Assembly (NCBI GenBank): GCA_023432225.1
Contig: JAEYUW010000015.1
Coordinates: 1 to 51,443 of the forward strand
Source of the DNA: Verrucomicrobiota bacterium
GTDB taxonomy: Bacteria; Verrucomicrobiota; Verrucomicrobiia; Opitutales; Opitutaceae
Length of the DNA stretch: 51,443 nt
Reading direction: 5' to 3'
Of the stretch, positions 1 through 9,259 are shown in pieces (positions within the stretch are counted from its first letter, which is position 1; each line of letters starts with the position of its first letter). Position numbers and translations under genes: made by a program. The notes under the pieces were generated by a model. The model did no database searches and had not been told where the DNA came from. It saw nothing but the letters and a program-made list of their open reading frames with translations.

Positions 1-75
1 GCATCCGCCCTGCAACAGGGATGGCACAACAACGCCCCTCGGGGCACCCAACCAAAACCAAAGCCATCACACATC

Positions 76-516
76 ATGAGAATCGTGCGCTACACCTATC
101 CCGCCTACTGCAACCCGACGACCGCCCTCGGCCGCTGGTCCCAGTCGCCGTGGTCGGGTCTCGAAACCGAAATCGACCGCCTGTTTGAAACTGCGCTCTC
201 GAGCTTTTCCGACGCGGGCACCTCGACGCACTTCCCGGTCGATCTCTACGAAGACAACGACAACACCTACGTCCGCGCCGAGCTCCCGGGCGTGAAGCGC
301 GAGGACGTCGCCGTCGAGATGATCGAGGACTACCTGACGATCAACGCCACCCGCAAGGAGGGCGAGCAGACGTTCAGCTACAGCCGCTCGATCTCGATTC
401 CCGAGGGCGTGCAGGCCGACAAAGTCGCCGCGTCGCTCGAGAACGGCGTGCTCACCGTCACGCTCCCCAAGCAGGAGCAGGCGAAGCCGCGCAAGATCGC
501 CATCAACGTCAACTAA
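76..516 (+). CDS. Small heat-shock protein (Hsp20 family)
   Basis: ATP-independent holdase chaperone expected to bind unfolding proteins in the cytoplasm. The 146-residue product has a short variable N-terminus, an alpha-crystallin domain at about residues 45-135 starting at FPVDLYEDND, the family motif GVLTVTLPK near the C-terminus, and a terminal RKIAINV segment that contains the I-x-I tail motif used for oligomer assembly. Its length is normal for the family. It is the first gene of a pair; a second Hsp20 follows after a 27-bp gap and the two share the terminator at about 1023-1062. Only 75 bp of upstream sequence are in the window and no Shine-Dalgarno or CIRCE element is visible there. 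The start is the first ATG of the frame. Confidence 0.93.
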   Translation: MRIVRYTYPAYCNPTTALGRWSQSPWSGLETEIDRLFETALSSFSDAGTSTHFPVDLYEDNDNTYVRAELPGVKREDVAVEMIEDYLTINATRKEGEQTFSYSRSISIPEGVQADKVAASLENGVLTVTLPKQEQAKPRKIAINVN

Positions 517-528
517 CCACCTTTCAAC

Positions 529-533
529 GGAGG
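529..533 (+). promoter_or_regulatory. Ribosome binding site of second Hsp20
   Basis: GGAGG lies 10 nt before the ATG at 544, in the gap between the two Hsp20 genes. It is one of the few canonical Shine-Dalgarno sequences in the window and fixes the start of the second gene. Confidence 0.7.
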
Positions 534-543
534 ACCTGTTACC

Positions 544-963
544 ATGACTCTCTTCAACCAACTTGTTCCGCGCCTCACCCGCGCGGTCTCGCGTCGCGAA
601 ACCGCCACCGGCACCGGCACCGCCGCCGCTGAACCCGAGTTCACCGTGAAGCCCGTCTATGAGCTGAAGGAAACCGAGGAGGCTTGGGGCCTCACGGTTC
701 AGCTGCCCGGCGTGGCCAAGGACGGGCTCGAGCTGTCGGTCGAGGACAACACGATCACCATCCGCGGCCGCCGCGCCTGGCAGAAGCCCGAAGGCTGGAC
801 GCAGCTCTATCGCGAGTCGGTCGATGCGCCGTTCGCGCTGGCGCTCGAGCACGACAACTCGGTCGACGTAGATAAGATCCACGCCGAGCTGAAAGACGGC
901 GTGCTCCGCGTCTCGCTGCCCAAGGCCGAGGCCGTGAAGCCGCGCAAGATCGCGGTGAACTGA
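544..963 (+). CDS. Small heat-shock protein (Hsp20 family), second copy
   Basis: Second alpha-crystallin chaperone, 139 residues. The alpha-crystallin domain covers about residues 35-130 (PVYELKETEEAWGLTVQLPG onward), with the motif GVLRVSLPK and a C-terminal RKIAVN. The conserved core resembles the upstream Hsp20 but the N-terminal arm differs (threonine/alanine-rich), so the two are diverged paralogues and not a recent duplication. Both tails end in KPRKIA, which would allow mixed oligomers; that is inference. The two genes are almost certainly co-transcribed, and a strong terminator follows. Confidence 0.93.
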   Translation: MTLFNQLVPRLTRAVSRRETATGTGTAAAEPEFTVKPVYELKETEEAWGLTVQLPGVAKDGLELSVEDNTITIRGRRAWQKPEGWTQLYRESVDAPFALALEHDNSVDVDKIHAELKDGVLRVSLPKAEAVKPRKIAVN

Positions 964-1022
964 TCGCGCCCGACGCGCTCGTTTTTAGGGGTAACGCTCG
1001 GAGCTTGTGTGTGCCCGAGCCG

Positions 1023-1062
1023 CCGCCGGAGTCCGCTTAGCGGCTCCGGCGGTTTTATTTTT
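1023..1062 (+). terminator. Rho-independent terminator of the Hsp20 pair
   Basis: A GC-rich hairpin with outer arms CCGCCGGAG (1023-1031) and CTCCGGCGG (1044-1052) and an inner CCGC/GCGG stem is followed directly by TTTTATTTTT. Textbook intrinsic terminator on the plus strand. Confidence 0.92.
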
Positions 1063-1116
1063 CGCGAGCCACGGGCGCGGGCGCGTTGGAGCGTCGCACG
1101 TCGCCGTGCGCGCGGC

Positions 1117-2067
1117 TCACTTATGCTTCCGCGCCGCCGGGATCATCACCGAGGCGAGGATGGAGGCCGCGAGCACGGCGCCGATGATGCCGAGCGAAAG
1201 ATGGATCGGCACGGAAACGTAGCCCGAGGCGATCATCTTGAAGCCCACGAACACAAGGATGACCGCGAGGCCGATGTTCAAGTAGCGGAAAAGCTGCATC
1301 ACGCCGGACACGGCAAAGTAGAGCGAGCGCAAGCCCAGGATCGCGAAGATGTTCGACGTGAAAACGATGAACTCGTTACGCGTGATCGCGATCACGGCCG
1401 GGATCGAGTCGAGCGCGAACATCACATCCGTCGTCTCCACGATCACGAGCACGAGGAACAGCGGCGTGGCGAACAGCCGGCCGTCCCGGCGCACGAAGAA
1501 ATGGCCGCCCTCGAAGTGCGGGGTCACGGGGAACAGCCGACGCGCGAGCTTCACCATCGGGTTCTTCTCGGGCTCGAAACCATCGTCCTTCTTCGGCATC
1601 GCCAGTTTGATGCCGGTGTAGACGAGGAACGCGCCGAAAACGTAGATGATCCAGTGGAACGCGTTGATGAGACTGATGCCGGCGAAGATGAACAGCGCAC
1701 GCATCACCACCGCGCCCACGATGCCCCAGAACAGCACGCGATGCTGGAAGCGCGGCTCGACGCGGAAGTATTGGAAAATGACGATAAAGACGAAGACGTT
1801 GTCGACGCTCAGGCACAGCTCGATGATGTAGCCGGTGAAAAATTCCAGTCCCGCCTGCGGGCCCATTTTCTGCGAGACGAGGAGATTGAATGCCATCGCC
1901 AAGCCGAACCAGACGGCGCACCACGCCAGCGCCTGCCTCAGCGTGACCACGTGGTTCTTCCGATTGAATACGCCCAGATCCAGAGCGAGCATCACGGTGA
2001 TGAAGGCCAGGAATCCGACCCAGGCCCACCAAGGCATCGTGCTGAATTGTGCGAGAAACAAAGACAT
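1117..2067 (-). CDS. TerC/Alx family integral membrane protein
   Basis: Polytopic inner-membrane protein of the TerC/Alx family (316 residues). Family members are linked to metal-ion homeostasis, especially manganese efflux, and to tellurite resistance. Visible hallmarks are the acidic transmembrane motifs SVDNVFVF (residues 87-94) and ETTDVMFALDSIPA (211-224), which hold the conserved aspartates thought to bind metal, and a charged cytoplasmic loop at about 158-195 (PKKDDGFEPEK). Length and segment order match Alx-like proteins. It is divergent from the MscS gene. No yybP-ykoY manganese riboswitch, which often precedes this family, could be recognised in the 113-bp divergent region. The specific substrate is not established. 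Confidence 0.9.
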   Translation of the reverse strand: MSLFLAQFSTMPWWAWVGFLAFITVMLALDLGVFNRKNHVVTLRQALAWCAVWFGLAMAFNLLVSQKMGPQAGLEFFTGYIIELCLSVDNVFVFIVIFQYFRVEPRFQHRVLFWGIVGAVVMRALFIFAGISLINAFHWIIYVFGAFLVYTGIKLAMPKKDDGFEPEKNPMVKLARRLFPVTPHFEGGHFFVRRDGRLFATPLFLVLVIVETTDVMFALDSIPAVIAITRNEFIVFTSNIFAILGLRSLYFAVSGVMQLFRYLNIGLAVILVFVGFKMIASGYVSVPIHLSLGIIGAVLAASILASVMIPAARKHK

Positions 2068-2139
2068 TGGGCCGGAATGAGGGCGAGGTCTCGGGGCCGG
2101 TGCAAGCGGCTAAAGCGGGGCCTGGCCCGGCCTAAATCT

Positions 2140-2169
2140 TTGACAAGAGGGGCAGGGGGCCTTTCTACG
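2140..2169 (+). promoter_or_regulatory. Possible promoter of the MscS gene
   Basis: A perfect TTGACA (-35, 2140-2145) is followed 18 bp later by TCTACG, a poor -10 (2164-2169), ahead of the ATG at 2181. Only the -35 half is convincing. Confidence 0.35.
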
Positions 2170-2180
2170 GGAAACTTCGT

Positions 2181-3431
2181 ATGAATTTCCACCGCTGTTC
2201 CCTGATCAGCTCCCTCCTGGCCGCACCGGCCCTCGCGTTTGCCCAAGAGGCGGCGAAAACCGATGCGCCACAGCAAACCGTGGCGGCCGCCGCCGTGGTC
2301 GTTCAGTCCGAGCGCACGCCGGACCTGCTCGAGCACCTCGTCGACGTCATCCTCAAACTGCTGCATGTGCCCACGGACGGCACGAACACGCTGACGCACT
2401 ACGTCATCGCGGCCGCGCTCCTCGTGTTCGGCGTCCTGCTCCGCCACGTCGTCACGAATATTTTCTTTCACTACCTGAAGCGACTGGCCTCGAAGACGGA
2501 AACGACGCTCGACGACAAGCTCTTCCCGGCCATGGAAGCGCCGACGGCGACCTTCGTCATGTTGCTCGGCATCTTCTCGTCTCTGAAGGTGCTGAAGCTC
2601 TCCGAAAGCACCGACCACTACATCGCGATGGGGTCGACGATCGCGTTCTCCGCCGCGATTTTCTGGGGCTTGTATCGCGGATTCGACGCCGTGCTGGAGC
2701 ACGCGCACGAAGTCGCACGCGAAAAGCAGATGGGCGTCGCGGCGTTCATGCCGTGGATCAAGAAGACGCTCATCACGCTGTTCGTCATCCTCGGCGTCCT
2801 GGTCACGGTCCAAAGCCTCGGTTACGACGTGAAGGCTGCCCTCGGCGCCCTCGGTATCGGTGGTTTGGCCTTTGCGCTCGCGGCGCAGGACACCATCGCG
2901 AACATCTTCGGTTCCGTCGTCGTCGCGACTGACCAACCGTTCCGCATCGGCGAAACCGTCACGATCGGCGCACACACCGGCACGGTCGAGGACATCGGTT
3001 TGCGCTCCACGAAAATCCGCAAACCGGATCGCTCCCTCGTCACGGTCCCGAACCGCACTGTCGCCAACGAATCGATCGTCAATCTCTCGCGCTTCACCGC
3101 GCGCCGGGTCGAGCAGGTGCTCGGTCTGAGCTACGATGCGCGCGCCGAGCAACTCGAGGCCATCGTGGCCGACCTGCGTCGCATCATTGAAAGCGAGCCG
3201 GCGGTCAACGCGCCCGACACCCACGTTTACTTCCGCGATTTCGGCGCCTCTTCGATGGACATCTGGATCGTCTACGTGATCAAGGACGCCGATTTCACGA
3301 AACACATGCAAGTGCGCCAGCGCCTGAATCTCGCCTTCATGCGTGCCGTCGAGGCGCGCGGGCTGTCATTCGCGTTTCCGACGCAGACGGTGCACGTCGC
3401 CTCACTGCCGGCGTTCGCCGCCAAGGCTTGA
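2181..3431 (+). CDS. MscS-family mechanosensitive ion channel
   Basis: Tension-gated channel that releases solutes on hypo-osmotic shock. The 416-residue product starts with a probable signal peptide (residues 1-21, ending AFA-QE), then has transmembrane helices at about 72-95, 120-140, 147-165 and 196-215. The pore helix, rich in Gly/Ala (AALGALGIGGLAFALAAQD, about 219-237), is followed by the MscS beta domain (VVVATDQPFRIGETVTI...VPN) and an alpha/beta C-terminal domain. It is longer than E. coli MscS (286) because of the extra N-terminal part, as in many medium-sized MscS homologues. It is monocistronic, divergent from the TerC gene. Confidence 0.93.
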   Translation: MNFHRCSLISSLLAAPALAFAQEAAKTDAPQQTVAAAAVVVQSERTPDLLEHLVDVILKLLHVPTDGTNTLTHYVIAAALLVFGVLLRHVVTNIFFHYLKRLASKTETTLDDKLFPAMEAPTATFVMLLGIFSSLKVLKLSESTDHYIAMGSTIAFSAAIFWGLYRGFDAVLEHAHEVAREKQMGVAAFMPWIKKTLITLFVILGVLVTVQSLGYDVKAALGALGIGGLAFALAAQDTIANIFGSVVVATDQPFRIGETVTIGAHTGTVEDIGLRSTKIRKPDRSLVTVPNRTVANESIVNLSRFTARRVEQVLGLSYDARAEQLEAIVADLRRIIESEPAVNAPDTHVYFRDFGASSMDIWIVYVIKDADFTKHMQVRQRLNLAFMRAVEARGLSFAFPTQTVHVASLPAFAAKA

Positions 3432-3475
3432 TCGACCCGCGGGCCCACGCCGCATGCATGGGTGCGTGTTGCGCA

Positions 3476-3510
3476 TTGCGCGCTCCGGTGCGGCGGGTAG
3501 CTTCCCGCCG
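3476..3510 (+). promoter_or_regulatory. Candidate promoter and hairpin abutting the mgtE start
   Basis: TTGCGC (3476-3481), a 16-bp spacer and TAGCTT (3498-3503) form a plausible -35/-10 pair. The start codon GTG begins only 6 nt after the -10, so the transcript would be leaderless. The same stretch forms a perfect hairpin, CGGCGGG (3491-3497) with CCCGCCG (3504-3510). The promoter call is inference. Confidence 0.4.
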
Positions 3511-4895
3511 TGCTGTCGCCCGCCAGTCAGTTGCGCGCCGAATTCTCGGCGCTGATCGACAACAAGAACTTCGCCGCCCTCAAGGCGAAGCTCGCGCCGT
3601 GGTTGGCGGCGGATCTCGCGCCGATTCTGGCTGAGTTGCCGGTCGAGCAGCTCGGCATTCTCTTTCGCCATAGCTCTCCCGAACTCGCGGGCGCGACGTT
3701 CGCCTATCTCGAGCATCCGGCGAAGCACAAGCTGCTGAAAACGCTCACGCAGCCGCAGGCCGCCGCGCTCCTCAATGAGCTGCCGCCCGACGATCGCACG
3801 GCATTTCTCAATCAGCTCCCGCTCGACCTCGCCATGCAGATGCTGTGCTGGCTGTCGCCGGAGGAGCGGAAGGTCGCACAGGACCTGCTCGCGTATCCCG
3901 AGCACAGCGTCGGCCGCATGATGACGCTCGACTTCGTCGCGATCCGCCCGGGTTGGACCGTGCGCGAAGCGCTCGAATACATCCGCGAGCACGGCTACGA
4001 CCGCGAAACGCTCAACATGGTCTACGTGACCGACGCGGAAGGCATCCTACTGGATGACGTCCGCGTGCGCCGTTTCCTGCTCGCCGCGCCGGACACAAGG
4101 GTCAGCGCGTTGATGGACGGCAACTACGCCACGCTGCATCCCGAGGACGACCGCGAGCGCGCGCTGCAGATCTTTCGCCGCTACGATCGCGTGGCGCTCC
4201 CCGTGACCGACGCGGCAGGCAAACTCATCGGCATCGTCACCGCCGACGACATGCTCGACGTCGCCGCCGAAGAAGCCACCGAGGACATCCAAAAGCTCGG
4301 CGGTAGCGAGGCGCTCGACGAACCCTATACAACCATCGCGCTCGGCAAGATGGTGCGGAAGCGCGCCGGCTGGCTCGTCGTGCTGTTCCTCGGCGAGATG
4401 CTCACGGCGACCGCGATGAGTTATTTCGAAGACGAGATCGCCAAGGCCGTCGTGCTCGCGCTGTTCGTGCCGCTGATCATCAGCTCCGGCGGCAACGCCG
4501 GTTCGCAGGCCGCCACGCTCGTCATTCGCGCGCTGGCGCTGGGTGAATTCAAGCTGCGCGACTGGTGGCGCGTGATGCGACGCGAGCTCGCCGCGGGTCT
4601 GATGCTCGGCGTCATCCTCGGCACGATCGGCTTCCTGCGCATTTTAATCTGGGCGCAGTTCACCGACATTTACGGGCCGCACTACCTGCTGGTCGCGGCG
4701 ACGGTCGGCGCGTCACTCATCGGCATCGTGCTGTGGGGCTCGCTCATGGGCTCGATGTTGCCGCTGTTGCTGAAAAAAATCGGCTTCGATCCGGCCACGT
4801 CGAGCGCGCCATTCGTGGCGACCCTCGTGGACGTAACTGGCCTCGTAATCTATTTCACGGTCGCGTTCCTGATCCTGCGCGGGACGCTGCTGTAG
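3510..4895 (+). CDS. mgtE: MgtE-type magnesium transporter
   Basis: Magnesium channel/transporter of the MgtE family, 461 residues. Domain order is complete: a cytoplasmic N-domain of superhelical repeats (about 1-130), two CBS domains (about 131-260; MMTLDFVAIRPG and LMDGNYATLHPEDD), a connecting plug helix (about 261-285), and a five-helix membrane domain with the signature SSGGNAGSQAAT near residue 330. In known homologues, intracellular Mg binding by the N and CBS domains closes the pore. The GTG start at 3510 is the first possible one because an in-frame stop lies 12 nt upstream; no Shine-Dalgarno is present. It ends 7 bp from the convergent ABC-2 permease. Confidence 0.94.
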   Translation: MLSPASQLRAEFSALIDNKNFAALKAKLAPWLAADLAPILAELPVEQLGILFRHSSPELAGATFAYLEHPAKHKLLKTLTQPQAAALLNELPPDDRTAFLNQLPLDLAMQMLCWLSPEERKVAQDLLAYPEHSVGRMMTLDFVAIRPGWTVREALEYIREHGYDRETLNMVYVTDAEGILLDDVRVRRFLLAAPDTRVSALMDGNYATLHPEDDRERALQIFRRYDRVALPVTDAAGKLIGIVTADDMLDVAAEEATEDIQKLGGSEALDEPYTTIALGKMVRKRAGWLVVLFLGEMLTATAMSYFEDEIAKAVVLALFVPLIISSGGNAGSQAATLVIRALALGEFKLRDWWRVMRRELAAGLMLGVILGTIGFLRILIWAQFTDIYGPHYLLVAATVGASLIGIVLWGSLMGSMLPLLLKKIGFDPATSSAPFVATLVDVTGLVIYFTVAFLILRGTLL

Positions 4896-4902
4896 CGGTT
4901 GA

Positions 4903-6033
4903 TCAGGAAAGATTTTTGTGGAAGCGCCGCACCGCGAAAAACATCACCACGATGCCGAGCGCGAGCAGCGCGGCGAGTTGCGGCCAGAGCACGTCGAAAC
5001 CCACGCCTTTCAGGAATACGCCGCGGATCACGACCAGCATGAAGCGCAGCGGATCGAGCAGGCTGAGCCACTGGATCACCGTCGGCATCGCCGCGATCGG
5101 GAAGATGAAACCCGAGAAAAGCATCGCGGGAAAAAAGAAGAAGAACGTCGTCATCATCGCCTGCTGCTGCGTCTGGCTGACGGTGGAAATGAACAGCCCG
5201 ATGCCCAGCGTGCTGAGGAGGAACAGCGCTACGCCCGCCAGCAGCAGGAGGAAGTTGCCGCGAAACGGGATGTCGAACCAGAGCAGCGCGACGGCGGACA
5301 CCATGACGGTGTTGATGAAACCGATGACCGCGAACGGCGCGCATTTGCCGAGGATAAATTCGATCGGCCGGATCGGCGTGACCATGATCTGCTCGATCGT
5401 GCCGGCCTCCTTTTCGCGCACGATCGCCATGCTGGTCAGCATCAGGCCGATCAGCATCACGAGCATGGCGATGATGCCCGGCACGTAGAAGTTGCGGCTC
5501 TCGAGATCGGCATTGAACCAGGCGCGCGGTTGGAGGTCGACGCGGCCGTTCGTCGGCACGCGTCCGCTCAGCGTCTCGGCGCGGGCGGCGAGCAACTCCG
5601 TGTTGGCCGCGTTGGCAATCGCGGTCGCGTAGTTCACCACGAAGCGCGCGGTGTTTGAGTCTGAGCCGTCGACGATCAGCTGAACCTGCGCCGTGCGTCC
5701 GCCGTGCAGCGTGCGCTCGTAGCCGGAGTGGATTTCGAGGATGGCGGACGCTTTCGCCGCATCGATCAAGGCTCGGGCCGCGTTCGCGTCCTGCGTGTTT
5801 TGCACGACGTCGAAGTAAGCCGATCCGCTGAAGCGCGCGACGAGCGCCCGGCTGGCCGGCGTGCCGTCGCGATCGACGACGACGAGCTTCACGTGCTTCA
5901 CGTCGAGCGACACGGCGTAGCCGAAGATGAGCGTCTGGATCAGCGGCAGGCCGAAGATGACCATGCGCATGCGCGGATCGCGGAGGATGGAGCGGAACTC
6001 CTTGCGCAGGATGGTGAGGATGCGTTCCCACAT
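4903..6033 (-). CDS. ABC-2 type permease, YbhR-like (last gene of the efflux operon)
   Basis: Integral membrane subunit of an ABC-2 exporter (376 residues). A membrane anchor near residues 20-40 precedes a large extracytoplasmic domain (about 45-175) with the family segment VDGSDSNTARFVV. Then come the phrase SRNFYVPGIIAMLV, the cytoplasmic motif REKEAGTIEQIMVTPIRP, and a C-terminal bundle of five helices. It is a paralogue of the next gene (6035-7168), from which it is separated by 1 bp, so the two probably form a heterodimer. With the two ATPases and the HlyD lipoprotein it resembles E. coli YbhGFSR, a drug/cation exporter. Substrate unknown. Confidence 0.9.
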   Translation of the reverse strand: MWERILTILRKEFRSILRDPRMRMVIFGLPLIQTLIFGYAVSLDVKHVKLVVVDRDGTPASRALVARFSGSAYFDVVQNTQDANAARALIDAAKASAILEIHSGYERTLHGGRTAQVQLIVDGSDSNTARFVVNYATAIANAANTELLAARAETLSGRVPTNGRVDLQPRAWFNADLESRNFYVPGIIAMLVMLIGLMLTSMAIVREKEAGTIEQIMVTPIRPIEFILGKCAPFAVIGFINTVMVSAVALLWFDIPFRGNFLLLLAGVALFLLSTLGIGLFISTVSQTQQQAMMTTFFFFFPAMLFSGFIFPIAAMPTVIQWLSLLDPLRFMLVVIRGVFLKGVGFDVLWPQLAALLALGIVVMFFAVRRFHKNLS

Positions 6034-6034
6034 A

Positions 6035-7168
6035 TCAGCCGAGGGTCTTGCGGGTTTTGCGGATCGAGACGCCGATGAGCAGCACGGCGAACACGACGAG
6101 CAGCAGCGCGTCGCGCCACAGCGTTTCGAGCCCGACGCCGCGCAGGAAAATGCCTTTGACCAACGATACGAAGTAGCGTGCCGGCACGATGTGCGTCACG
6201 CCTTGGACGGGCAGCGGCATGTTGGCGATGGCGAAGGCGAAGCCCGACAGCAGGAACGCCGGCAGGAACGTGGAAATCATCGCCAGCTGACTGGCCAGCA
6301 GCTGCGCGCGCGCGATCGTGCTGATGAAGATGCCTTGGGCGAGCGTCGCGATGACGAAGATCATGCCGACGCCGAAGAGCAACGGCACGCTGCCGCGCAA
6401 CGGCACCTGGAAGAAAAACACGGCCATCAGCACCGCGATCGCCATGTTCACCAAACCGAGCGCGACGTAAGGGACGAGTTTGCCGAGGATGAGCTCGGCG
6501 GGCTTTATCGGCGTCGAAATGAGCTGTTCCATCGTGCCGCGTTCCCACTCGCGCGCGATCGTCAGCGACGTAAGCAGCGCGGCGATGAGTCCCATGATTA
6601 CCGCCATGATGCCGGGCACGATGAAGTTGCGGCTCTCGAGATCGGCGTTGAACCAGACGCGCGGGCGCAACTCGAGCGCCGGCTCAGGCGCGCGCCCCAT
6701 CGTGCGCTGCAACTGCTGCAGCGACAGCTGCTGGTTGAAACCGGAGACGATCGCCTGTGTGTAGCCGAGCACGAGGCCGGCGGTGTTGGAGTCCGAGCCG
6801 TCGACGATGGCTTGCACGCCCGCGGCGCGCCCGGCGGCGAGTTCCGCACCGAAGTCGGCCGGCACCACCAAGGCGAGCATCGCCTCCCGCGTGTCGATGG
6901 CGCGCTCCACTTCGCGATAGCTCGTCACCGCGCCGCGGAAATCGAAATAACGTGTGGCTGTGAACCGCGCCACCAACGCACGGCTCTCGACGGTGCGATT
7001 CTGATCCCACACGACAAACGGCACGCGATCGACGTCGAGCGTCAGCGCCTCGCCGAACATCACGAGCATGAACATCGGAATGCCGATCGCGAGAATCAGG
7101 CTGCGCGGATCGCGGCGGATGTGCAGCGCTTCCTTGCGGGCGACGGCCCAGAGTCGGCGCAGGTTCAT
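6035..7168 (-). CDS. ABC-2 type permease, YbhS-like
   Basis: Second permease subunit of the same exporter, 377 residues. The layout is the same as its paralogue: N-terminal helix (about 22-42), extracytoplasmic domain with VDGSDSNTAGLVLGY, the phrase SRNFIVPGIMAVIM, the cytoplasmic motif REWERGTMEQLISTPIKP, and a terminal helix bundle ending in a basic tail. ABC-2 permeases of this subfamily work with an ABC ATPase and a periplasmic adaptor to export hydrophobic cations or drugs. An inverted repeat of the GTAG type lies in the 82-bp gap upstream of it. Confidence 0.9.
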   Translation of the reverse strand: MNLRRLWAVARKEALHIRRDPRSLILAIGIPMFMLVMFGEALTLDVDRVPFVVWDQNRTVESRALVARFTATRYFDFRGAVTSYREVERAIDTREAMLALVVPADFGAELAAGRAAGVQAIVDGSDSNTAGLVLGYTQAIVSGFNQQLSLQQLQRTMGRAPEPALELRPRVWFNADLESRNFIVPGIMAVIMGLIAALLTSLTIAREWERGTMEQLISTPIKPAELILGKLVPYVALGLVNMAIAVLMAVFFFQVPLRGSVPLLFGVGMIFVIATLAQGIFISTIARAQLLASQLAMISTFLPAFLLSGFAFAIANMPLPVQGVTHIVPARYFVSLVKGIFLRGVGLETLWRDALLLVVFAVLLIGVSIRKTRKTLG

Positions 7169-7180
7169 GGCTCGATGGGG

Positions 7181-7234
7181 TGGCGGAACGCGTGAGCGTT
7201 TCGCCCTTTTGCGAAAGCCTCACGGCTTCCGCTA
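7181..7234. repeat. REP-like inverted pair, family A
   Basis: Two 24-bp half-units face each other: TGGCGGAA-cg-CGTGAG-cg-TTTCGC at 7181-7204 and its near-exact complement at 7211-7234, which ends in GCTA. The half-unit consensus is TAGCGGAAnnCGTSAGnn plus TTTCGC; the nn dinucleotides covary (CG/CG against GC/GC), which keeps an internal hairpin. It sits inside the efflux operon between the ATPase and permease genes. Three further half-units occur at 40312-40475. Confidence 0.75.
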
Positions 7235-7250
7235 CGGTTGGAGCGAGCTT

Positions 7251-8231
<981 letters not shown>

Positions 8232-8235
8232 GCGG

Positions 8236-8304
8236 TCAATCGGTGTCGGACTCGGTCGCGACGAGCAGCGTGAGCAGAGCGATCATAATCAGCGCGGCGG
8301 TCAT
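8236..8304 (-). CDS. Possible 22-residue membrane microprotein
   Basis: A short frame fills almost the whole gap between the two ATPase genes. Its ATG (8304-8302) overlaps the TGA of the upstream ATPase in an ATGA arrangement, and its own TGA ends 4 bp before the next ATPase start. The peptide is a hydrophobic stretch beginning MTAALIMIALLTLL and ending in an acidic tail (ESDTD), so it could form one transmembrane helix. The overlap geometry suggests translational coupling. No known family is recognised, and chance cannot be excluded for such a short frame. Confidence 0.4.
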   Translation of the reverse strand: MTAALIMIALLTLLVATESDTD

Positions 8305-9242
8305 GGTGCGGCGACGGCTTTGCGCTCGGCGAGCACGGCGACGAACACGTCTTCGAGGGACGGTTCGATCGGGCGGATGGATTCAACTGCGATGCCGGCG
8401 GCGGCGAGCAGCGTGCGGCCGCGGGACTCGGCATCGGCCACGCTGCGCGCGGCCACGTGGACGCGATCACCGAAGAGGCCGACGGAGGCGTCGCGCAACT
8501 GTTCGCGGAGGAGCGCGGCGGTGCGGCGCGGGGACTCGGTGCGAAATTCGAGCAGCGCGCCGGGCATCATCGCCTTGATTTCGTCGGGCGTGCCGAGACC
8601 GAGCAGGCGGCCTTCGTGCAGGAGCGCGAGCTGGTTGCAGCGCTCCGCCTCGTCGAGGTAGGCGGTGGAGACGAAGATCGTCACGCCGTCGCGCACGAGT
8701 TGGTAGAGGATGCGCCAGAAATCGCGCCGCGAGACCGGATCGACGCCGTTGGTCGGCTCGTCGAGGAACAGCACGCGCGGCGTGTGGATGAGCGCGCAGG
8801 CGAGACCGAGTTTCTGCTTCATGCCGCCGGAGAGATTGCCGGCGAGGCGGTGCTTGAAGGGCGTGAGATTGCTGAAGGCGAGCAGGCGCTCGGTGCGCTC
8901 GGCGCGGGCGGCGGCCGGCACCGTGTAAATGTCGGCGTAGAAATCGATGTTCTCTGCGACGGTGAGATCAGGATACAGGCCGAAGCGCTGACTCATGTAG
9001 CCGATGTGCTCTTTCAACGACTCGCGGTCGCGCGCGACGTCGCAGCCCGCCACCTGCGCCGTGCCCGCGGTGGGCGCGAGGATGCCGGTGAGCATGCGCA
9101 TCGTCGTCGTCTTGCCCGCGCCGTCCGGCCCGACGAGGCCGAAGATCTCGCCTTCGGCGATGTCGAGGTCGAGCGCATCGACGGCGGTGAGTTCGCCGAA
9201 GGTGCGCCGGAGGCCGCGGGCGTGGATGATCGGAGCGGACAT
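8301..9242 (-). CDS. ABC transporter ATPase (efflux operon, subunit B)
   Basis: Second nucleotide-binding subunit, 313 residues when started at the ATG at 9242 (MSAPIIHARG). A longer frame upstream has no homology and overlaps the HlyD gene. Walker A is GPDGAGKTT (38-46), the signature is LSGGM (137-141), Walker B is VLFLDE (157-162), and the switch region is FVSTAYLDE: the usual H-loop histidine (as in TTHYMEE of subunit A) appears to be a tyrosine here. If so, the two ATPases are functionally non-equivalent. It lies 17 bp after the HlyD lipoprotein gene. Confidence 0.92.
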   Translation of the reverse strand: MSAPIIHARGLRRTFGELTAVDALDLDIAEGEIFGLVGPDGAGKTTTMRMLTGILAPTAGTAQVAGCDVARDRESLKEHIGYMSQRFGLYPDLTVAENIDFYADIYTVPAAARAERTERLLAFSNLTPFKHRLAGNLSGGMKQKLGLACALIHTPRVLFLDEPTNGVDPVSRRDFWRILYQLVRDGVTIFVSTAYLDEAERCNQLALLHEGRLLGLGTPDEIKAMMPGALLEFRTESPRRTAALLREQLRDASVGLFGDRVHVAARSVADAESRGRTLLAAAGIAVESIRPIEPSLEDVFVAVLAERKAVAAP

Positions 9243-9259
9243 GCGGGTGCGGCGGCGGA

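Noticed and set aside
1..75. CIRCE or sigma-32-like signal before the Hsp20 genes
   Set aside because: Only 75 bp are available and no TTAGCACTC half-site or heat-shock promoter could be seen; GCCCCTCGGGGC at 34-45 is a short palindrome without further support.
2068..2180. A yybP-ykoY manganese riboswitch upstream of the TerC gene was sought
   Set aside because: The 113-bp divergent region shows no conserved riboswitch core that I can recognise.
4892..4905. mgtE also ends in GTAG, seeming to fit the stop-codon repeat pattern
   Set aside because: No hairpin follows the GTAG and the convergent gene stops with TGA, so there is no repeat unit here.
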